Translations under genes and position numbers: made by a program
NCBI GenBank assembly: GCA_964586775.1
Contig: CAZPJD010000225.1
Span: 1-64,000, forward strand
Source: JADLEX01 sp964586775
Lineage (GTDB): Bacteria; Lernaellota; Lernaellaia; JACKCT01
Direction: 5' to 3'
DNA: 64,000 bases
Notes under the pieces: generated by a model
Database searches by the model: none
Seen by the model: the letters and a program-made list of their open reading frames with translations, nothing else
Told to the model about the DNA's origin: nothing
Shown: piece by piece, positions 50,744-58,073 of the stretch
Position numbering within the stretch: the first letter of the stretch is position 1
How the letters are laid out: each line of letters begins with the position of its first letter

Positions 50744-52450
50744 ATGACCGACGAACAAGAAGCTTTGGTCGAATCGATCGCGAAATCCACGAAGCGAACC
50801 ATATCGCTCCTCTACGTTCAGCTCAGTCTGTGCCTTTATGTGTGCGTGATGCTCGCGGGCAACGGGGCGCGAGGATATCTCGGCGCGGGCAAGGAAGTGC
50901 GGCTGCCCATTATCGATTTTCCAATCCATTATCGGGCGTTTTCCGTCATCGGGCCGTGGATGGTCGTCTCGACCTCGATGTGCCTGTATTTCGAACTGCG
51001 TCGACTGTATCGCTGGTATCAAGAACTTGCGGCGACGCGGTGCGACACCCCTCGCGATTGGAGCATCGTCGTCGAGCCGTCGATATTCGGGTCGCTGGTC
51101 CTCGATCGAGGAATGAAGAGCACCGACCGGCTGGTGCTGTCGGTGCTAGTGGGCGCGGCGATGTGGCTCGTCCCGGTCTTCACGGTATGGCTCTTCGCAT
51201 GGGAGTTTTCAGCGCTCCACGGTTTCTGGTCGTCGACCTACCACGCACTGGTCGTGTTGGTGATGACCGGGGCCGCCTTCGTCTCGGGTTTGCGTTGCGA
51301 CGTTTGGGTCGATACGCAGAAGCGACGAACGCGGGCTCTCGTTTACGCCCTCCGGATCGTGCTCGCGTTCGTGCCGGTCGGCCTTGCGGCAAACTACGCG
51401 GTTGCCGCCGCGCGGGGCGAGTTCCCTCCGTTCGCCGAAGGTCGGTTCGAGTCGTTCGTTGCGCGGGCAAGCTTGCCGCTGAATCTGTCGGCGGAGCGCG
51501 CGGCGTTCGAAACCCTCGATCGCGCCGCGGAGCGACCGTCCCCCTCCGCCGAAAGGGAAATGGGCTTCGCGGAAGGGGAACGCGACGCGGGGGCCGGTGC
51601 GCCGCAATTCATCGGGGTCGAGTTGTCAGCGATGCCACTGCAATCCGCGGATCTGCGCGGGGCGGATCTGCGCGGTGTGGACTTCCGGGGTTCGGATCTC
51701 AGCGGAGCGATGCTCGAGGGTGCCGATCTGCGCGATGCGAACTTCACGAGGAGGCGCGTGGAATATTCGGGCGATCCGCTTTCGCGGCTCGGCGTCTGGA
51801 TGAGTCCCGCACATCGGCACATGGAAAAGCGGTCGGCCGCCATTGCCACCCGATGCGCTGATGAGGATGCAGACGAAGCGACCGAACCGGACGTTTGGGT
51901 CCGCTCGATCCGGGTGCCCGCGACACTGGAGCATGCACGAATGGAGAATGTGTTGGCGTCGAACGCCCGCTTCGGTTGCGCACAGATGTCCCAAGCCCGA
52001 ATGCGTCGCATCGACCTGACCCGCGCGAGCCTCAACCGCGCGGATCTGACCGGAGTGAAATTGAATGAAGCCATGATGCGAAACTCCAACCTTCGCCGGG
52101 TCGATTTGACCTGCGCGGCGCTCGACAACGCCGATCTCGGCGGCGCGGACATTTTCGGCGCCCGTCTCGATCGAACATCCCTGTGCAATGCCATCCTCGC
52201 CGTACGCGTGGTAGAGTCCGTGCAATCCGACTGCACCCCCGCATTTTCTTCCGAAGCGGACGCGGCCTTGACGCGGACACTTGGTCGGGCAGGCGTCGTA
52301 CGCGATGCCCTCGTCGACGACCGGGCGATCGCGAGCATCACGAAGTCGTGGAATGCGTTGGCCAACCGCAAATGGCGCGTCACAAGGTCGAATGGATGCT
52401 GGACCGCGCGGCAGGTTCGGCCCGACGATCCCGATCCCTGCGCCGACTAA
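50744..52450 (+). CDS. Membrane protein with two blocks of pentapeptide repeats
   Basis: A 568-residue protein. Four hydrophobic helices lie in residues 20-220 and a short linker follows. A first block of pentapeptide repeats (MPLQSADLRGADLRGVDFRG...) covers residues 296-325. It is interrupted by about 80 residues of unrelated sequence rich in Arg and His, and a second block covers 400-480 (ASLNRADLTGVKLNEAMMRN...). Each block would form a right-handed beta-helix. The C-terminal 80 residues have no repeat. Function is unknown. GGAAGGGA precedes the ATG. Confidence 0.75.
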   Translation: MTDEQEALVESIAKSTKRTISLLYVQLSLCLYVCVMLAGNGARGYLGAGKEVRLPIIDFPIHYRAFSVIGPWMVVSTSMCLYFELRRLYRWYQELAATRCDTPRDWSIVVEPSIFGSLVLDRGMKSTDRLVLSVLVGAAMWLVPVFTVWLFAWEFSALHGFWSSTYHALVVLVMTGAAFVSGLRCDVWVDTQKRRTRALVYALRIVLAFVPVGLAANYAVAAARGEFPPFAEGRFESFVARASLPLNLSAERAAFETLDRAAERPSPSAEREMGFAEGERDAGAGAPQFIGVELSAMPLQSADLRGADLRGVDFRGSDLSGAMLEGADLRDANFTRRRVEYSGDPLSRLGVWMSPAHRHMEKRSAAIATRCADEDADEATEPDVWVRSIRVPATLEHARMENVLASNARFGCAQMSQARMRRIDLTRASLNRADLTGVKLNEAMMRNSNLRRVDLTCAALDNADLGGADIFGARLDRTSLCNAILAVRVVESVQSDCTPAFSSEADAALTRTLGRAGVVRDALVDDRAIASITKSWNALANRKWRVTRSNGCWTARQVRPDDPDPCAD

Positions 52451-52576
52451 GGAGGCGGGACGAATCCCTGGTCGCGCGGAAATCGCGCCGCTGCGCGCGA
52501 GCCCCGAACCACATCGATGTCCGACCCGTTTGACAACGTCTCCCGGCGGCGCAATCTTTTTGCGACAGGATCGCCA

Positions 52577-53191
52577 ATGGACGAAAGCCCGCACGACATC
52601 CTGCGCTTTCGGCACGCCATCGACCGCATCGACGCGGCGAACGACGACGATCCGCGTCGCGTGCACGACGAACGCACCGGGCGACCGATCGCCCGCGAGC
52701 GGCTGTATTCGCGGCGCATGACCGAAGCCTTGGGACGCCTCGATCGCGATGCGTCGGTCGCGCAACGGCTCGCGGTGCGCGCGCAGCACATCCGGCGCTG
52801 GATGATCGGACGCGACGAATACCCCTTGGACCGCTCCGGGTATCTGCGCTGGCGCGAAGCCCTCAAGCGTTTCCACGCTGAAACAGTGGCGGCGATCCTG
52901 CGCGATGTGGGCTATGACGAAGCGACGATCGCGCGCGTTTCGTCGCTGCTCAAAAAGGAGCGCCTTCGCACCGATCCCGAGACGCAGACCCTCGAAGACG
53001 CGGCGTGCCTCGTTTTTCTGGAGTACGAGTTTGCCGAATTCGCGCCGCGCCACGACGATGCGAAGATCGTCGAGATCGTGCGCAAGACCTGGGGCAAGAT
53101 GAGTGAACGAGGCCGCGCCGCCGCGCATCAGATTGTGCCGCGGCTCGACGACTCCCTGCGATTTCTCGTCGAACGCGCGCTCGCCGAATAG
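52577..53191 (+). CDS. DUF4202 family protein
   Basis: A 204-residue protein matching DUF4202: ILRFRHAIDRIDAANDDDP near the start, RERLYSRRMTEAL, RAQHIRRWMIGRDEYPLDRSGYLRWR and a C-terminal RKTWGKMSERGRAAA. The family is alpha-helical with conserved His/Arg/Asp residues suggestive of an HD-like site, but its reaction is unknown. The ATG at 52577 fits the family; the frame is open upstream to 52517. It is convergent with the aminopeptidase gene, with 3 nt between stops. Confidence 0.85.
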   Translation: MDESPHDILRFRHAIDRIDAANDDDPRRVHDERTGRPIARERLYSRRMTEALGRLDRDASVAQRLAVRAQHIRRWMIGRDEYPLDRSGYLRWREALKRFHAETVAAILRDVGYDEATIARVSSLLKKERLRTDPETQTLEDAACLVFLEYEFAEFAPRHDDAKIVEIVRKTWGKMSERGRAAAHQIVPRLDDSLRFLVERALAE

Positions 53192-53194
53192 ATC

Positions 53195-54472
53195 TTACTT
53201 CCCGATCGCCGCCGTCAGCACGCGCGGGCCATCCGCCGTGACGAGGATGTCGTCCTCGATGCGCACACCGCCCACATCACGCCACGCGCCCAGGGCGTCC
53301 CAATTCACGCGGTCGCGGTGCGTTTCGCGGCGAACCGGGTCGTCCAGAATCGCGGGCACGAAATAGATCCCCGGTTCGACGGTCATCAGAAAGTTCTCGG
53401 CAAGCGGCAGATCGACGCGCACGCGCGCGCCGCAGCACATTCGCCCCTCGGGCCGGCCCGACGCGCGGCCGCCCACGTCGCGCACGCTGAGGCCCACCAT
53501 GTGGCCGACGCCGTGCGGGAAAAACAGCGCGATCGCACCCGACTCGAGCAGCTCGTCGTCGCCACCGCGCACGAGGCCCGCGTCGCGCAGCCCCGTCGCC
53601 ATCACGCGCGCGGCGGCGCGGTGCACGTCGTGCCATTCGACGCCGACGCGGCAGCCCTCGATGGCCGCGAGCTGCGCCGCAAGCACGATGTCGAAGATCG
53701 CCTGTTGTCGCCCGTTGAACGCGCCGGCGGCCGCGAATGTGCGCGTCACGTCGGCGGTGTAGCCGTCGATCTCGCCGCCCGCGTCCACGAGCACCACGTC
53801 GTTCTCGCCGATGACGCGCGCGCCGGGCTCGAAGTGCAGCACCGCCGCGTTCGAACCCGCGCCGACGATCGTGCCGTAGCCAACGCCGGTCGCGCCGCTG
53901 CGAAAGAACTCGGCCTCGATCTCGATCGCGACCTCGCGTTCCGTGCGCCCCGGGCGAATCATTTCGCGCGCTTTCGCGTAACCCGCCGCGGTCGCGGCGA
54001 CGGCGCGTTCGACGAGCGCGATCTCGGCCGCGTCCTTGGGCCGGCGTGCCGCATCGAATCGATCCTGAACGCTCGCCGAGATTTCGGCCTCGAACGCGAT
54101 GCCGGGTACGGGCGCGCCGAGCGACGCGATGCGCCGTCCCGCCCGCGCACGCAGCCACGCGTCGAGGTGGGCGATGTCCTCACCCGGGGGCACGTCGGGC
54201 TCGCCCTCCCACAGACGTTCGTCGGCCGACGCGGGGCGTACGAAGTGCGTCCATCCGCCCATCGCGTCCCACGCCATCACGCCGCCGGGCCGACGCGAAC
54301 CCGTGAGCCAGTAGTATTCGGGGTACGGGATGAAGGGATAGGTTTGATCGAGCCCACCGGGCTTGCCGATCGGCTCGCCCGCGCCGACGCACACCACGTC
54401 CGCCGCGCCGCCCATCGCGTCCGCAGCGCGCCGTTTTCTCGCTTTCAGAACGTCATCCGAAAAAACTGCCAT
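53195..54472 (-). CDS. pepP: Xaa-Pro aminopeptidase (M24B)
   Basis: A 425-residue enzyme. The N-terminal AMP_N-type domain carries FIPYPEYYWLTGSRRPGG. The catalytic domain holds the dinuclear-metal ligands in order: Asp and Asp in VDAGGEIDGYTADVTRTF, His in FFPHGVGHMVG, Glu in TVEPGIYF and Glu in RIEDDILVT. It removes an N-terminal residue preceding proline. It is the second M24 enzyme in the window and is closer to PepP than the one at 14823. The ATG at 54472 gives the expected N terminus. Confidence 0.9.
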   Translation of the reverse strand: MAVFSDDVLKARKRRAADAMGGAADVVCVGAGEPIGKPGGLDQTYPFIPYPEYYWLTGSRRPGGVMAWDAMGGWTHFVRPASADERLWEGEPDVPPGEDIAHLDAWLRARAGRRIASLGAPVPGIAFEAEISASVQDRFDAARRPKDAAEIALVERAVAATAAGYAKAREMIRPGRTEREVAIEIEAEFFRSGATGVGYGTIVGAGSNAAVLHFEPGARVIGENDVVLVDAGGEIDGYTADVTRTFAAAGAFNGRQQAIFDIVLAAQLAAIEGCRVGVEWHDVHRAAARVMATGLRDAGLVRGGDDELLESGAIALFFPHGVGHMVGLSVRDVGGRASGRPEGRMCCGARVRVDLPLAENFLMTVEPGIYFVPAILDDPVRRETHRDRVNWDALGAWRDVGGVRIEDDILVTADGPRVLTAAIGK

Positions 54473-54591
54473 GTGGCCTCCCGTGCGCGCGCATCATACG
54501 CCGAACGACGCGAGGTGCGAACATCGAGACGGGTTCGCGGTGGCATCATCGACGCAAATGGGTGGGAGCGGTTGCGGAAAGCGCCACGGCG

Positions 54592-55860
54592 CTAGGAGAG
54601 TATCCTTTTCGGGCGCGGGCGACTTTTGGCGGTCGCGACACCTCGCCGCTCGATCAACGCGCGCGTACGCTCCACTTCCGCGGCCAGTAACTTTTCGTCG
54701 GGCAGCGCGAGACGGTACTGCGCGGCCACGACCTTGTTCGGCAAGCCCTCGAGGGCATAGCGAGCGAGCGCCGCACCCCTGCTCGTACATAGGATCAGGC
54801 CCACGGGCGGGTTCTCGTCGTCGGCCATCCAATGCTCCCGCGCGTAGTTCAGATACATATGCATCTGCCCGGCGTCGGCGTGCGTGAACTTGCCGACCTT
54901 GAGATCGATCACGACCAGACAGCGCAGGCGGCGGTGGAAGAACAACAGATCGACGCGATACCACTCGTCGTCGATGCGCAGACGGCGCTGGCGGCCGACG
55001 AACGCGAAGTCGCCGCCCAGTTCGAGCAGGAAGCGCTCGAGTTGTTCGATGAGCGCGCCTTCGAGTTCGCTCTCGGAATATTCGTCGCGCAGCCCCAGGA
55101 ATTCGAGCACCAGCGGGTCCTTGATCTCCTCCTCGGGCGTGACGGCATCGCCGGGTCTCGGCTTCGCCCCCTTGCGGAGCATCGCCGCCTTGTTGCGCGA
55201 CATCAGGGTGCGTTCGTAGAACAGGCTCGAGATCTGGCGGTCGAGCTGGCGCACGGTCCATCCGCCGCGCAGCGCCTCGGTCTCGTAGAAACGGCGCGCG
55301 TCTTCGGACACGACGGAGAGCAGGCGAACGTAGTGCGACCAAGGGAGCGGGAACGCTTGCGCCAATTCGTGTAGGCCAAGTTTCCGCGAGGAGGTCACAG
55401 GCCCAAAGGTCGAGCGGTCGCTCGCGGCGGATTTTCCAGACAGTGTCTGGCGATTCGAGGTCCCCACGCTTTTCGAAGATTTGCCAGACAGTGTCTGGCA
55501 AATGTTCTCCGGCGGATACGACTCGAAAAATGACCTCATGTTCTGAAGATTCTGACGCGAGAATCCCCGACCGATTTTTTTCGTCAAATCACCGGCAAGC
55601 ATTTCCAGCAGCCGCTTGCCGTAAGTCGCCCTCGTCTCGCCGCCCTGCTCGGTCTCGACGATCCTCCGCCCGATTTCCCAGTAGGTCGCGGTCATGACCG
55701 CATTGACGGCTCTGGCCGACGCACGCCGGGCGGACTCCAGCAGCGCCACGACATCGGAGAGGACGCGGTCGTAGCCGCCGACCGGATTGCCGCTCGACGC
55801 GCCCGGCACCGCCGCCCGTTTTCGCGCGGGCGGAGTCCGCTTTCGCTCAGTAGCTGCCAT
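54592..55860 (-). CDS. yhcG: YhcG-type PDDEXK nuclease-domain protein (DUF1016)
   Basis: A 422-residue protein. The N-terminal DUF1016 helical domain (ATYWEIGRRIVETEQGGETRATYGKRLL) leads to LPWSHYVRLLSVVSEDARRFYETEALRGGWTVRQLDRQI. The C-terminal PDDEXK nuclease domain has RVDLLFFHRRLRCLVVIDLK, which supplies the Asp and the (E/D)xK of the active site. The linker between halves carries two related segments, CQTLSGKSSKS and RQTLSGKSAAS, encoded by near-palindromic DNA. The family includes relatives linked to DNA repair and restriction. The stop of this gene has no hairpin nearby. Confidence 0.85.
   Translation of the reverse strand: MAATERKRTPPARKRAAVPGASSGNPVGGYDRVLSDVVALLESARRASARAVNAVMTATYWEIGRRIVETEQGGETRATYGKRLLEMLAGDLTKKIGRGFSRQNLQNMRSFFESYPPENICQTLSGKSSKSVGTSNRQTLSGKSAASDRSTFGPVTSSRKLGLHELAQAFPLPWSHYVRLLSVVSEDARRFYETEALRGGWTVRQLDRQISSLFYERTLMSRNKAAMLRKGAKPRPGDAVTPEEEIKDPLVLEFLGLRDEYSESELEGALIEQLERFLLELGGDFAFVGRQRRLRIDDEWYRVDLLFFHRRLRCLVVIDLKVGKFTHADAGQMHMYLNYAREHWMADDENPPVGLILCTSRGAALARYALEGLPNKVVAAQYRLALPDEKLLAAEVERTRALIERRGVATAKSRPRPKRILS
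55436..55503. repeat. Two copies of a palindrome inside the yhcG linker
   Basis: CCAGACA-G-TGTCTGG occurs at 55436-55450 and, extended to a perfect 25-bp palindrome with TTTGC/GCAAA flanks, at 55479-55503. The copies are 48 bp apart centre to centre, a multiple of three, and encode the QTLSGKS segments. Confidence 0.8.
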
Positions 55861-58069
55861 ACGCCGCGTTGAGTTCGCCGAAGTCGTAGAACAGGTCCCC
55901 GACGCCGTCGGGCGTCCACAGACTCCAGGCGAGTTCCTCGGTCGCGGGCAGCCACAGCCAGTTCGGATCGGCGAAGTCGTCGCTCGTGCCCGGCGTCGGT
56001 TTGCCGATGAAGCCCGAGCCGCCGAAGTCGCTCGCGTTCTTCATCCACATGAAGCTCTGGCTCACGTTGTCGCCGCCGGGGCCGCCCACGTAGGACGCGA
56101 TGCCCGCCGCCGAGAATTCCGTGAACGTCGAAAACGCGTAGACGTAGTTGAGGATCGCCGAGCCGTTGGCAAGCCACGCGCACCAGGTGATGCCGTCGTC
56201 TTTGGGAATCAGGCCGTAGACGCTCGGCGGCTCGGGCGGATTCTCGCCCGGCGCGGGCGCGGCGAGGCGCGAGCCGTTCTGCATCGACGCGATCATGTCG
56301 GCCCACACGAAGACGTGCGTGCCCGGCATCTGCGAACGCACCCGGCGCACGACCTCGCTCACCGAATAGCCGAACAGCTCGGCGGGGGATTTTGCCGCCG
56401 ACGCGCAGACGGGGTTTTCGTTGAAGCGCGCGATGTCGGTGTGGCCGATGTGGATCGCAGTGGGTGCGAGCACATCGCGGATGTTCGCGAGCATCGGCTC
56501 TAAAATGTCCGTGTACATTCCTTCGACGAGCGGGCAGGTGTCGTCGCTATCGCCTTCGGCGCAGTCGTATCCGCGCAGCGCGCACTCGGCGATCACGCGA
56601 TCGGCGTGGCCGTACCACGAAAATGCGGGCACGGGTTCCATGCCGTGGGCGCGCACGAATTCGAACAGTTCGGAGCCGTCCTCGCGCACGAACTCGTTAT
56701 CGAGATCGAAGTACCAGTCGCCGGGGATGACGAGGTGCGTGAGCTTGAGCTCGCCGAGGTAGCGGATGCGGCGCTTGGCCTCGTCGGTGAGCGGCAACAG
56801 GTTTTCAACGACCGTGCCGCGGATCGGGAAATCGGGCCGATCGGCGACGGTGATCGCGGGGATCGCTTCGGCGCTTTCGTGCTGGTTGACGACGCGCAAC
56901 AGGCTGCCCGTGCCGTAGATGGCGCCGGCGAAATCCGCGCCCGCCACGGCGATGCCGCTCGCCGAGACCTCGAGCAAGTACGAACCGGGCACGGTGCCCG
57001 CGGGCAGAAAGCGCGCGTCGTTCATGGCGCGCAGCACGCCGTTGTCGTCGAGGGTGCCGATGGCGATGACGTTATCCGCGCCGGTCACATCGACCGATGG
57101 CGCGAGCGCGGGCCGCGAGCCGGTCATGCGCTCGATGGCGTCCTGCAGAAACGACGCGACATCGGCGTAGCGCGACATCTGGTCGGGCGGCAGGGCGATC
57201 ACGGTTTCGGCGTTCGGGGTAAAGCCCGCCTCGGGGCGGAAGCCCGCGGGGTGCGGCTCGGGCACGATCGCCAGCTTGTAGGGACTTTGCACATCGGCGC
57301 GGAAGCCGCGGTCGTAAATTTCGGCCTCGCTCATCGCGCGATTCCACACACGCAGGTCGTCGACCAGCGCGTCGGGCGCGGAGCCGGTTTGCAGGCCGCC
57401 CAACAGGATCGGCACGTCGGCGTCGAAGCCGGAGACGGGGCCGCGCATCTCGGCGACGAGCGATCCGTCGAGATACAGGCGACGCACGGCGTCGTGATCG
57501 CGGTCGCCCACGCCCTTCCACGTGACGGCGAAGTGCGTCCATCCGCTGCGCCAGATCCACGGCTTGCGGATCGAGAAGCCATAGTAGTCGAGCACGGGGC
57601 GGTCGTCGGTGGGCGTCACGCCCGCGCCGCCGATGGCGAAGACGGGCTTGTTCTTCAGGCCGTCCTTGAACATCGAAAAATTCGTCTCGTCGCCGATGGC
57701 GAGCAGGTGGCGCTTGATGCCGTCGTGCCAGACGGTCTTGGGCAGCACCCACATCTCGAGCGTGCCGTCGGTCGAGGGCACGCGGCCGATGGCCGGGGCG
57801 ACGAGCTGCACGCCCTCGCCCAGCGCGATCGCGTTGCCGGTCAAACCCGGCACAAACGCCGCGTCGGCGTCGCCCGCGACCAGCGTCGCGCCCTTGGCGG
57901 CCAAGTCGTCGGCGCTCTCGAAGTCGAGCGACCACACGAGCTCGCCGCCATCGTCGTCATCGTCGTCGTCATCGCCGCCGGAGCAAGCCGACGCAATCAG
58001 CGCGACGCACGCCGCCACGCACCAAATCCCCAGCGCGCCGAATCGCGCGTCGCGAAGTTTTCGCGTCAT
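55847..58069 (-). CDS. Asp-tethered lipoprotein, LamG domain plus GH20-like hexosaminidase fold
   Basis: A 740-residue lipoprotein. The ATG at 58069 follows GGAGTAG. The lipobox is IASAC (Cys29), then eight consecutive Asp (residues 33-40). Residues about 50-250 are a LamG/concanavalin-like module (GTLEMWVLPK, DDLRVWNRAMSEAEIYD). Residues 280-430 resemble the GH20b alpha/beta domain (YADVASFLQDAIERMTGS, YGTGSLLRVV). The rest resembles the GH20 TIM barrel (DRPDFPIRGTVVENLLPL). The catalytic GGDE site of GH20 appears as HIGHTDI (540-546), so the Asp-Glu pair is not conserved. Its first bases follow the upstream lipoprotein gene by 4 nt. The 3' end overlaps the start of yhcG by 14 nt. Confidence 0.75.
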   Translation of the reverse strand: MTRKLRDARFGALGIWCVAACVALIASACSGGDDDDDDDDGGELVWSLDFESADDLAAKGATLVAGDADAAFVPGLTGNAIALGEGVQLVAPAIGRVPSTDGTLEMWVLPKTVWHDGIKRHLLAIGDETNFSMFKDGLKNKPVFAIGGAGVTPTDDRPVLDYYGFSIRKPWIWRSGWTHFAVTWKGVGDRDHDAVRRLYLDGSLVAEMRGPVSGFDADVPILLGGLQTGSAPDALVDDLRVWNRAMSEAEIYDRGFRADVQSPYKLAIVPEPHPAGFRPEAGFTPNAETVIALPPDQMSRYADVASFLQDAIERMTGSRPALAPSVDVTGADNVIAIGTLDDNGVLRAMNDARFLPAGTVPGSYLLEVSASGIAVAGADFAGAIYGTGSLLRVVNQHESAEAIPAITVADRPDFPIRGTVVENLLPLTDEAKRRIRYLGELKLTHLVIPGDWYFDLDNEFVREDGSELFEFVRAHGMEPVPAFSWYGHADRVIAECALRGYDCAEGDSDDTCPLVEGMYTDILEPMLANIRDVLAPTAIHIGHTDIARFNENPVCASAAKSPAELFGYSVSEVVRRVRSQMPGTHVFVWADMIASMQNGSRLAAPAPGENPPEPPSVYGLIPKDDGITWCAWLANGSAILNYVYAFSTFTEFSAAGIASYVGGPGGDNVSQSFMWMKNASDFGGSGFIGKPTPGTSDDFADPNWLWLPATEELAWSLWTPDGVGDLFYDFGELNAAYGSY
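57950..57973 (-). repeat. Asp octapeptide after lipobox
   Basis: Eight GAC/GAT codons (33-40) three residues after the lipobox cysteine. It is a pure homopolymer, unlike the DDDxx spacers of the other lipoproteins. Confidence 0.8.
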
Positions 58070-58073
58070 GGAT

